A DNA stretch of 13,112 nucleotides from an uncultured Bacteroides sp. (GTDB lineage: Bacteria; Bacteroidota; Bacteroidia; Bacteroidales; Bacteroidaceae): the NCBI GenBank assembly GCA_958477465.1, contig CAUEFX010000085.1, positions 1 to 13,112 on the forward strand, in the 5' to 3' direction. The translations under genes and the position numbers were made by a program. Shown piece by piece: positions 1 through 6,538 of the stretch; position 1 is the stretch's first letter; each line of letters opens with the position of its first letter. The notes beneath the pieces were generated by a model, which saw nothing but the letters and a program-made list of their open reading frames with translations, did not search any database and had not been told where the DNA came from.

Positions 1-3000
1 TACATATAACCGTTATAGTGTGTATTGTGATGGAACCCTGTTCCGTCAGGTTTCAGAACATCGCCCTTGCCGGGAATATATGAACAGAAGTTTTCAAGTA
101 AGTGCTTGAGGATTTTGGCTCCTTTTACTGCTTCTGCATCATTCGGAGCCTGTACAAAAACAGCGGCGATGTTTTTAATGCAGTTGTACACAAAGTCTGA
201 ACTTTGTTTTGTCGCTGCTGTTTCGTACGGTGCACATGCCTGGTCGGCTTCCAATAGCCAAATAAGAGCCTTACGTATTTCCATTTTCTGGTCATCGGTA
301 CAAGCAGACATGGCATCCATGAAATTGTTCGGAAGAGTACGTGTCTCTCCATAACCCATCAGGTCGCCTCCTCTGTAATTGTAGAAAATACCTTGGTCGA
401 TAATCAGGTCGATCCATTTCGGGAAAGCCTCTTTCACCCATGTAGGGCTACCACTGATATAGGCAGCAGCCAATGCTTCTACTTTTTTGGAAAGGTTGAC
501 TACGAAGTCTGTATCCACATTCTTAGGGTCTACAATTTGCTTACCCTTTACCGTTCCGTCGGCATTGCGGACGATTTCCAGGTCATTGATTTCTTTCTGG
601 ATCTGACGTACCAATATAAGATTTGGGGTAGGCGTATTGGGCTTGGTCGCTTCACGAAGTTTTTCAAGGCCTTCCAATTCTTCAGTTGTAGGATCCGTGG
701 CTTCTACTTCTTCACTGTAAGCATAACTACCCAAGAAACGTGCATTAGTCTTACTCAAGTATTGCAAATCCTTTGCCATCATGTCCGGATACTGTCTGTT
801 GGCATCTACCGTCGTATTCAGGTTCATATTATCCAGATAGACTTTTGCGCCGGTGGTATTACCGTCCTTGATGCTATAAGTAAAACGTACGCGGACAGCC
901 GTCTCGTCACCGGTATTCTCATACTCGTTGTATGCACGGTTAAATTCGCGCCATCCTTTGAAGTTCTGCAGCAGGGTAGCTTTCTTCACGCTTTCACTTT
1001 TGTCGTTTAGGAAATCCACATAAATCACGTTTCCGGTGGCATCCGGAGCATAGATGTTGAAGAAGGCTGCATTGCGCGAAGTCAGCTTCATACCATCACC
1101 TCCGATCGGGAATTCCACAGTAGCATTGTTTTCGTTGACTGTCCATTCCAAAGACTGTGCGCCGCTCGTATAATGATCGGTGGAAAGGGCCAATTTTCCA
1201 CCTTGGGCTTTCCAGCCGGCAGGAACGAATGTCTCCTCGAAATCGTATTTTACGATAGCCGGAGCGTCTTCAACGTCGCTGACCTTTACCAACTGTACAT
1301 CGTCAATCAGAATCTCAGAATTGTCCTGGTCATTGTAGAAACAGATGGCCATATTGGTACGGTCGGATTCGGTGGCGGCAACTACATTCTGGTTATAAGT
1401 CATGTCATATTGAGTATCGGACACCTGTGTCATGTCATACTCCACCTGATAGGTAGTCCATGTGTCTGTTAACGGGAGTTTTTCATATACACCGCGCCAT
1501 GCCTCATCCGGATTTACCGGCGCTCCGTTGGCTTTTACAAAAAAGTGACCGGCGAATTCCTTATTCGCTTCATCCGTACAACGGGTATACACTCTTACAG
1601 CACCGGCATTCGGGCTTTTTGCCTTGAAAGACAAGCGGTAAATGGCTTTATCCAAAGTACCGGCAATGCGCTGCGCCACTACGGTAGTATACCATGAGGC
1701 TGCCTTGCCCTCATAAGCAAGTACCTTGCCTTGTGTAGCGTCGTCCTTGATCGATATCCTGATGTCTTGATTGGTCTCATATTGATCGCGGCAAGCCGAC
1801 CATATACCGGCATCCGTCTTCCAAACCTTATCGGTAGGAGTCACATCTTCAGTAGTAGTAGCGTCAAAGCCCGGGTCCTTCACCAGATTCTCAGTTTCCG
1901 GTTCGGACAGATCTTTGATAAGCTCCAGAGTGATGTCATCTACCAGAATGGTTTTCAAATTATCCATTCCCTGTATTTTCAATGCAACGTTCACCAAATC
2001 GTCGGCTGTTGACTCTTCCGTCTCCGTCCAAGGAATGTTATAAAGCGATTTGGCAACCTGTGCGAAATTGAACTCGGCTGAATACTGTTTCCATTCCGGT
2101 GTCAGAATCTGATCATGAAAACCGTAATAGGCTTTGGTCGTTTCATCTGTCGGTGTCTCTTTAGCTACCATGTACCGACCCTCATCCGCATTGGCGGCAT
2201 TGGTTGTATTGAAGAAGAACTTAACCTTGGCTTTATCATCGGATTTCGCCCAGTAAGTCAGCCGGTAAATACCCTTCTTCATCGTACCTTCAATACGTTG
2301 GCCTACATAGGAAGTATAATAAGATTGGGGACGCCCGTAGAAAGAAAGTACCTGGCCGCGTGTCTCATCGTTTACCAGTTCAATCTTTACGAGAAAATTA
2401 TCCTTATCCTTATCGGCATTATAGTGCATCAACCATTTGTTGAACACGAACGGTTTCTGAGTGTATTCTCCTATGGAAGAGATTTCCGTGAAGTCCGGTT
2501 TCGGAATCAGATTTCCATCAGACGGTTCTTCCGGTTCTTCCGGTATTTCCGGTTCGGACAGGTCTTTGATAAGTTCCAAAGTGATATCATCTACCAGAAT
2601 GGTTTTCAAATTATCCATTCCCTGTATTTTCAATACGACGTTCACCAAATCATCGGCAGTCGATTCTTCCGTCTCCGTCCAGGGAATGTTATAAAGTGAT
2701 TTGGCAACTTGTGCGAAATTGAACTCGGCTGAATACTGTTTCCATTCCGGTGTCAGAATCTGATCATGAAAACCGTAATAGGCTTTGGTCGTTTCATCTG
2801 TCGGTGTCTCTTTAGCTACCATGTACCGACCCTCATCCGCATTGGCGGCATTGGTTGTATTGAAGAAGAACTTAACCTTGGCTTTATCATCGGATTTCGC
2901 CCAGTAAGTCAGCCGGTAAATACCCTTCTTCATCGTACCTTCAATACGTTGGCCTACATAGGAAGTATAATAAGATTGGGGACGCCCGTAGAAAGAAAGT

Positions 3001-3263
3001 ACCTGGCCGCGTGTCTCATCGTTTACCAGTTCAATCTTTACGAGAAAATTATCCTTATCCTTGTCTGCATTATAATGCATTAACCATTCGTTAAACACCA
3101 ACGGTTTCTTGGTGTATTCTCCTAAAGAGGAGATTTCTGTGAAATCCGATTTTGGAATCAGATTTTCACCGGTAGTGTCGACCGAGCGTACGGAAGCCCA
3201 GACGGCTTGTATCCCCCATAAGGCTACGGCACACAACACTACACTCCAAAAAGTCTTTTTCAT
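1..3263 (-). CDS. Chondroitinase ABC-like PL8 polysaccharide lyase with three N-terminal CBM4/9-like modules (3' end beyond window)
   Basis: Open frame of 1087 codons from the ATG at 3261-3263 to the left edge with no stop. Residues 1-23 form a signal peptide (MKKTFWSVVL..., cleavage near VWA-S), so the protein is exported. Three CBM4/9-like modules follow, at about 34-235, 251-455 and 459-670. Each starts NLIPK/NLVKD and ends in an IDD/VDD strand (ILVDDITLEL, ILIDDVQLVK). A Pro/Glu linker (PEIPEEPEEP) joins modules 1 and 2. From about 672 (YDFEE...) the sequence resembles the Lyase_N domain, and from about 825 (YPDMMAKDL) the alpha-helical catalytic domain. PDGTGFHHNTHYNGYM near the edge matches the PL8 active site. 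His1079 and Tyr1086 have the same spacing as His501/Tyr508 of Proteus chondroitinase ABC I. By that alignment the full protein should be near 1600 residues. PL8 enzymes cleave uronic-acid-containing glycans by beta-elimination. The substrate is inferred only at class level. Confidence 0.88.
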   Translation of the reverse strand, partial: MKKTFWSVVLCAVALWGIQAVWASVRSVDTTGENLIPKSDFTEISSLGEYTKKPLVFNEWLMHYNADKDKDNFLVKIELVNDETRGQVLSFYGRPQSYYTSYVGQRIEGTMKKGIYRLTYWAKSDDKAKVKFFFNTTNAANADEGRYMVAKETPTDETTKAYYGFHDQILTPEWKQYSAEFNFAQVAKSLYNIPWTETEESTADDLVNVVLKIQGMDNLKTILVDDITLELIKDLSEPEIPEEPEEPSDGNLIPKPDFTEISSIGEYTQKPFVFNKWLMHYNADKDKDNFLVKIELVNDETRGQVLSFYGRPQSYYTSYVGQRIEGTMKKGIYRLTYWAKSDDKAKVKFFFNTTNAANADEGRYMVAKETPTDETTKAYYGFHDQILTPEWKQYSAEFNFAQVAKSLYNIPWTETEESTADDLVNVALKIQGMDNLKTILVDDITLELIKDLSEPETENLVKDPGFDATTTEDVTPTDKVWKTDAGIWSACRDQYETNQDIRISIKDDATQGKVLAYEGKAASWYTTVVAQRIAGTLDKAIYRLSFKAKSPNAGAVRVYTRCTDEANKEFAGHFFVKANGAPVNPDEAWRGVYEKLPLTDTWTTYQVEYDMTQVSDTQYDMTYNQNVVAATESDRTNMAICFYNDQDNSEILIDDVQLVKVSDVEDAPAIVKYDFEETFVPAGWKAQGGKLALSTDHYTSGAQSLEWTVNENNATVEFPIGGDGMKLTSRNAAFFNIYAPDATGNVIYVDFLNDKSESVKKATLLQNFKGWREFNRAYNEYENTGDETAVRVRFTYSIKDGNTTGAKVYLDNMNLNTTVDANRQYPDMMAKDLQYLSKTNARFLGSYAYSEEVEATDPTTEELEGLEKLREATKPNTPTPNLILVRQIQKEINDLEIVRNADGTVKGKQIVDPKNVDTDFVVNLSKKVEALAAAYISGSPTWVKEAFPKWIDLIIDQGIFYNYRGGDLMGYGETRTLPNNFMDAMSACTDDQKMEIRKALIWLLEADQACAPYETAATKQSSDFVYNCIKNIAAVFVQAPNDAEAVKGAKILKHLLENFCSYIPGKGDVLKPDGTGFHHNTHYNGYM
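1898..2514 (-). repeat. Tandem duplicated CBM-like module, second copy in the gene
   Basis: This segment repeats 2549-3165 at an offset of exactly 651 bp (217 codons), keeping the reading frame. By eye, positions 2059-2411 are identical to 2710-3062 (353 bp). The 161 bp on the left flank (1898-2058) differ at about 13 sites, and the 103 bp on the right flank (2412-2514) at about 17. It encodes the second carbohydrate-binding-like module of the PL8 lyase. Confidence 0.93.
2549..3165 (-). repeat. Tandem duplicated CBM-like module, first copy in the gene
   Basis: Partner of 1898-2514 and the first CBM4/9-like module after the signal peptide. The identical core is 2710-3062. Just 3' of it in gene orientation, codons for a Pro/Glu-rich linker (2527-2553) lie between the copies. 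A third module, at about 1240-1890, shares the same fold pattern (for example GKVLAYEG and WYTTVVAQRIAGT beside GQVLSFYG and YYTSYVGQRIEGT) but is far more diverged. Confidence 0.93.
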
Positions 3264-3489
3264 GTTTTTTACTTATTAGAATTATAAAATATAGTGGTTT
3301 ATCAAATCTGTCACCTTCTTTTTTGCCCGTTTACAATTTTACCTTCAGTCACTGACACCGGTTAATGCTTCTAAAAGCAAAACTGCAAACAACAAAAAAT
3401 AAGTTTGGATAGACTTCGAATAATATCAAGACACTTTTCCGCAAAAATCAATTTGTAACTGTATCAATAAGCAAGAATTGTTACGACCT

Positions 3490-3497
3490 CAAAGGTA
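3490..3497 (-). promoter_or_regulatory. Candidate Bacteroides -7 element for the PL8 lyase gene
   Basis: On the minus strand this reads TACCTTTG, an exact match to the Bacteroides -7 consensus TAnnTTTG. No TTTG -33 box is present at the usual 19-21 nt spacing, which would fit an activator-dependent promoter. It would give a leader of roughly 220 nt before the ATG at 3263. The AT-rich sequence nearer the gene has only a weaker match (TATATTTT), so a second start cannot be excluded. Confidence 0.45.
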
Positions 3498-3526
3498 GAA
3501 AGATCTAAATTCCAGCCGCTTTTGTA

Positions 3527-3555
3527 TTGTTCAAAATGAGTGTACTTTTGTTCAA
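3527..3555 (-). promoter_or_regulatory. Direct-repeat operator candidate (TTGAACAA x2, 21-bp period)
   Basis: On the minus strand TTGAACAA occurs at 3555-3548 and again at 3534-3527, 21 bp apart (two helical turns). The nearer copy ends about 30 bp upstream of the -7 element at 3490-3497. This places both on one DNA face just upstream of where polymerase would sit. AraC-type DNA-binding domains of hybrid two-component regulators, which control many Bacteroides polysaccharide loci, commonly bind such tandem sites. No regulator gene lies in the window, so its identity is inference. Confidence 0.4.
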
Positions 3556-3768
3556 TGCCAACTGTTTTTATCCTTGTCGAATGGATACGGAGAAGACTGT
3601 TCGGATTCTATTATGGGATAATCGGTAATTCATCCCATTCATGGCTTTATCGAAGCTGGTACAAAGCGTGTGGATAAAAGATGCGATAAAGGCGAATACT
3701 CTGACATAATTCTTTTATATTACAGATTTTGCTAACAGGTACTTTGATTAAAAAGTGGCAAATAGAGA

Positions 3769-3805
3769 AAAAAGTGCATAAAATACTGTATAAAATGCAC
3801 TTTTT
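3769..3805. repeat. Inverted repeat with 11-bp arms
   Basis: AAAAAGTGCAT at 3769-3779 is the exact reverse complement of ATGCACTTTTT at 3795-3805, with a 15-nt loop. A second copy of the right arm, extended to ATGCACTTTTTCC, occurs at 3837-3849. The left arm could therefore pair with either copy. Confidence 0.75.
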
Positions 3806-3847
3806 CCTGCATATTTCTATGAAAAAGAGGATGAATATGCACTTTTT

Positions 3848-3967
3848 CCCCGACAGATTTACTCATGTTTCTCCGGGAGAAACGTTCAGTTCCTCGTAGA
3901 GGAACGACTCGTTCCTCTACGAGAAACCATAAGAGTCTCTACGGGGAAAGTTGTCGGGGTCGCTTTT
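3848..3967 (+). other. Nested hairpin cluster (possible structured RNA or terminator)
   Basis: An outer stem, CCCCGACA (3848-3855) with TGTCGGGG (3952-3959), encloses two perfect hairpins. One is GTTTCTCC/GGAGAAAC (3867-3874 with 3876-3883). The other is a 13-bp stem CTCGTAGAGGAAC/GTTCCTCTACGAG (3893-3905 with 3911-3923) with a 5-nt loop. A run of five T follows on the plus strand at 3963-3967, so a plus-strand transcript could end here. The helices would form a multi-branched junction. It matches no RNA family I recognise. A mobile palindromic repeat remnant is the main alternative. Confidence 0.45.
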
Positions 3968-4387
3968 TACGCTAATAGCAGTCGGATTTCAAACTGTTTT
4001 GAAATAGAATATAGAATGCTATATGCTTGTTTGGAAGATAAATTGCAAGCAGAATGCAAAAATAGCACTCCGGATAATAGTCAATCGTCCACATAGGTAG
4101 CTTTTGGATATATCCAAGATGGAAATGCGGGAGATTTTCAGCGTCAACCCTATCTCTTGCTTTAATAAATGGATTCTACGCAAATAGAAATGTCATATTG
4201 ACATTTTGCTAAAAGTACTTTTGTCTTTTGGACGAAGTCCGGTGTGGTATTCCGTATGGTTTTCAATGCACCTCTTATCTCATTATTAAAAGCGTTTTGA
4301 ATAGAAGAATTGTGGCTTTAAGTGAAAGAACCGGGGTACAAAACATAAACATAGGGGGTGAATCGTATGATATGTTACTATTTTAAT

Positions 4388-4395
4388 TACCTTTG
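4388..4395 (+). promoter_or_regulatory. Candidate Bacteroides -7 element for the glycosyltransferase gene
   Basis: TACCTTTG matches TAnnTTTG exactly and lies 72 nt upstream of the ATG at 4468. I see no TTTG at the -33 spacing, so the call rests on the -7 box and its position. Confidence 0.4.
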
Positions 4396-4467
4396 TAAAT
4401 ACAGTATTGATTCAAAAGAATATGGTGACCGCTTTTAAGCAGATTTTAATTTTTGAACTATTTTACA

Positions 4468-5298
4468 ATGAAGAAGATTTTCATAACTTATGGTGATCAG
4501 AGATACCTGGATTCGTTGCAACGAATAAAAAAAGAGGCGGAGTCATTGGGCTTTTTTGATGAAATACAGCTTTATAACGACAAATTACTTCCGGATTTGT
4601 TTCAAGAATATACCCGGCGGTATAAAAGAGGAGGAGGGTACTGGTTATGGAAACCGTATATCCTCTTTGATGCTTGGAACAAGGCCGAAGAGGGGGATAT
4701 AATTGTATATGCCGATGCCGGATGTACTTTGTTGAAACATAAGGATTGGGAGAGATATTTCCAGACGCTTAAAAAGAAAGACGCCATCTTTTTCATTACA
4801 AAGGGCAAAAACAAAAGGTGGTGCAAAAAAGAGGTCTTTACCTTTTTTAATCCGAAGAATAGCCTTTGGAGATATGCAAACCAGATACAGGCCACTTTCT
4901 TCATGATAAAAAAGACAAAAAACAATGACGTGGTAAAGCGTTGGTACCAGTTGGCTGCTACCCATCCTCACCTGTTTTTTGATATGAATGAAGAGGAGCG
5001 TTCAAAGGAGAATCCTTCCGTAAAAGAGCATAGGCACGATCAGGCCGTACTGACCGGTTGCATCTGTATGTCGAAAGATTTGTGGCGGTACTATCTGACA
5101 CCGGAGAGAATGGAAAAAAGGCTTTCACGCGGACAGGCAGTGTTGGCATCACGGATTTCGGCAGAAGGTACCCGCGGGGCAGGCATGAACAGTCCCGTTG
5201 AGAAATCATTCGTAACTTGCATTAATGAACTGACGGAAAATCCATTGCGGAAATTCAGAACATTGCTGTTTTTCTATTTAAGCCGCATCTCTGTATAG
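4468..5298 (+). CDS. Glycosyltransferase-like protein (cell-envelope polysaccharide synthesis)
   Basis: 276-residue cytoplasmic-looking protein with no signal peptide. I chose the ATG at 4468 (MKKIFITYGDQ...) over an in-frame TTG 15 nt upstream because it gives a compact hydrophobic first strand. Residues 54-64 (KRGGGYWLWKP) are followed by EGDIIVYADAG, where Asp83 sits in a short DxD-like context at the end of a predicted strand. EHRHDQAVL at about 187-195 resembles the HxDQ segment of sugar-nucleotide transferases. This pattern (WLWKP, then YxDAG, then HDQ) is typical of small GT-A-like enzymes in capsule and lipopolysaccharide clusters. The gene converges, 20 bp apart, on an LpxL-type acyltransferase, which fits an envelope role. 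Donor and acceptor cannot be deduced. Confidence 0.65.
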   Translation: MKKIFITYGDQRYLDSLQRIKKEAESLGFFDEIQLYNDKLLPDLFQEYTRRYKRGGGYWLWKPYILFDAWNKAEEGDIIVYADAGCTLLKHKDWERYFQTLKKKDAIFFITKGKNKRWCKKEVFTFFNPKNSLWRYANQIQATFFMIKKTKNNDVVKRWYQLAATHPHLFFDMNEEERSKENPSVKEHRHDQAVLTGCICMSKDLWRYYLTPERMEKRLSRGQAVLASRISAEGTRGAGMNSPVEKSFVTCINELTENPLRKFRTLLFFYLSRISV

Positions 5299-5318
5299 CC
5301 GGAATTCCGTTCACCGGA

Positions 5319-6251
5319 TTAAAGCCGACTGAGCTTCTTCTCCTGCACTTCCTTCGGGTAGAGTTGGTTGTATACCTCCCGTGTCCGTTTCCAGCGTTTA
5401 TGAGACCAAAGCCAGTATTGAGGAGCACGTTGAATTGTCTTTTCCAATAAACGGAAATACTGTTCAGTGACATAAAATTGAGGCAAGTCTTTCGGTGAGT
5501 CGGTTATTTTCAGAAAACGAGCCTCGTAATACCCTCTTCGGGGACGGTATACGTCCAGATAGAAGATTACACAATCCGCTATCCTGGAGATCCGTTCGGC
5601 ACCGGTAAACACTGGTGTGTCATGATTGAGAAAATCTGTCCAGTAGTGAATATTGTTGTATCCGGGAACTTGATCTGATATGTAACCCACGATACTTCTT
5701 TGCCCTTTCTTTTTCCATCCTAATATTGTCCGGAATGTATCATCCATCTGTATGGATGTAGCCCCAAAACGTCCGCGCATGTACAGAAAAAGCTGGTCAA
5801 ACGCCTTATTCTCCAAAGGGTGATAAATCTGGCCGCTGATCTCGTCGTTGCCCAAATGCATAGGAAGTGAACTGATCCATTCCCAATTACAATAATGCCC
5901 TAAATATATCGAACAAGAACGGCCTGCCCGGAAAGCCTCTTTGACCTGCTCGACTCCTTCAAAGCGCATCCGTTTCTGCATCTGCTTCTTACTCATGGAG
6001 AACAATTTCACCGTTTCCATCACATAATCGCAGAAATGAGAGTAGAATCCTTTTTCAATGTGTATAATTTCATCCAGGCTTTTCTCCGGAAACGAAGAGA
6101 GCAGGTTTTGCCGGACAACTTTTCGCCGGTAACGGATGCAATAATAAAGAGGGAAATAAAGTAAATCAGAGAATATATAAAGCAGTCTCAATGGCAATAA
6201 AGAGATGATATACCAAAAGGCAAAAACCAAGTAATATAAAAGAGATTTCAT
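5319..6251 (-). CDS. LpxL/HtrB-family lipid A (lysophospholipid) acyltransferase
   Basis: 310-residue inner-membrane acyltransferase, expected to transfer a secondary acyl chain onto a lipid A precursor. I chose the ATG at 6251 (MKSLLYYLVFAFWYIISLLP) because it opens directly with the hydrophobic anchor, as is usual in this family. An in-frame ATG at 6269 would add six polar residues. The catalytic HX4E motif is GHYCNWE (His119, Glu124). SDQVPG lies near 192-197 and the C-terminal PQYWLWSHKRWKR block near 277-289 matches the PxQYxWxHRRWK signature. Length agrees with the family (about 290-320). A two-part Bacteroides promoter lies upstream. The gene shares no operon with the glycan-degradation genes on either side. 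Confidence 0.88.
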   Translation of the reverse strand: MKSLLYYLVFAFWYIISLLPLRLLYIFSDLLYFPLYYCIRYRRKVVRQNLLSSFPEKSLDEIIHIEKGFYSHFCDYVMETVKLFSMSKKQMQKRMRFEGVEQVKEAFRAGRSCSIYLGHYCNWEWISSLPMHLGNDEISGQIYHPLENKAFDQLFLYMRGRFGATSIQMDDTFRTILGWKKKGQRSIVGYISDQVPGYNNIHYWTDFLNHDTPVFTGAERISRIADCVIFYLDVYRPRRGYYEARFLKITDSPKDLPQFYVTEQYFRLLEKTIQRAPQYWLWSHKRWKRTREVYNQLYPKEVQEKKLSRL

Positions 6252-6311
6252 ACAGCCAGATTGATCCATAAAATTTCATGCTTTCGTTTGAATTGGTCCG
6301 GTAGAACCAAA

Positions 6312-6344
6312 CAAATGTAACCGGAACTTAAAATATTGAACAAA
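6312..6344 (-). promoter_or_regulatory. Bacteroides -33/-7 promoter of the acyltransferase gene
   Basis: On the minus strand TTTG (6344-6341) and TACATTTG (6319-6312) are separated by 21 nt. This matches both parts of the Bacteroides housekeeping promoter (TTTG ... TAnnTTTG) at normal spacing. Transcription would start about 50 nt upstream of the ATG at 6251. Confidence 0.65.
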
Positions 6345-6452
6345 ACTAAAGAAATTTTCCTATACGGACAACCCTTTCGTGTTTTTATTGGCTTTAATTC
6401 ACGGCTCTTTTATTTGAATACACTTCTGTAAATACGCTTTTACCAATATTAA

Positions 6453-6518
6453 GAGCCTGTTTAAAATTCCCCCTTTTAAGTTTTATCCGCTTATTTTGAG
6501 TCTATTTTAAACAGGCTC
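6453..6518. mobile_element. 66-bp MITE-like palindromic element flanked by TAA
   Basis: GAGCCTGTTTAAAAT (6453-6467) and ATTTTAAACAGGCTC (6504-6518) are perfect 15-bp terminal inverted repeats around a 36-nt core. The match extends one further base pair each side (6452/6519). TAA occurs immediately outside both ends (6450-6452 and 6519-6521), as expected of a 3-bp target duplication. Termini of this kind remind me of IS5-group insertion sequences, though I cannot confirm the family. It lies about 20 bp downstream of the GH2 stop codon, so its hairpin may also act as a terminator or 3'-end stabiliser for that operon. Confidence 0.55.
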
Positions 6519-6538
6519 TAAAAGGTCTGTTTTCCTTT

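Larger units (their letters stand above)
3264..4467. other. Divergent intergenic region without a recognisable gene
   Basis: About 1.2 kb separates the divergent PL8 lyase and glycosyltransferase genes, which is long for Bacteroides. I found no credible ORF, tRNA or rRNA. It contains a candidate promoter with a direct-repeat operator (3490-3555), a cluster of inverted repeats (3769-3967) and a -7 element for the plus-strand gene (4388-4395). The stretch 3968-4387 is AT-rich. I see only minor features there, such as the 12-bp palindrome AAAAGTACTTTT at 4211-4222. The words ATTTTGCTAA at 3726-3735 and 4203-4212 flank the structured tract, but they are too short to call element ends. Confidence 0.7.

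Noticed and set aside
393..1010. 205-codon plus-strand open frame
   Set aside because: It is codon-aligned antisense to the PL8 lyase frame, starts with TTG, and its translation has no recognisable domain. The minus-strand frame carries the PL8 motifs.
2115..3083. Two nearly identical plus-strand open frames (2115-2699 and 2766-3083)
   Set aside because: They are shadows of the duplicated CBM-like modules on the opposite strand. Their similarity to each other only reflects the 651-bp tandem duplication.
1898..3165. CRISPR-like or IS-type repeat
   Set aside because: There are only two long in-frame copies inside a coding gene, with no short regular spacers, terminal inverted repeats or transposase.
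5299..5318. Bidirectional terminator between the convergent genes
   Set aside because: Only a 4-5 bp CCGG-type pairing is visible in the 20-bp gap, with no T-runs, so it is too weak to call.
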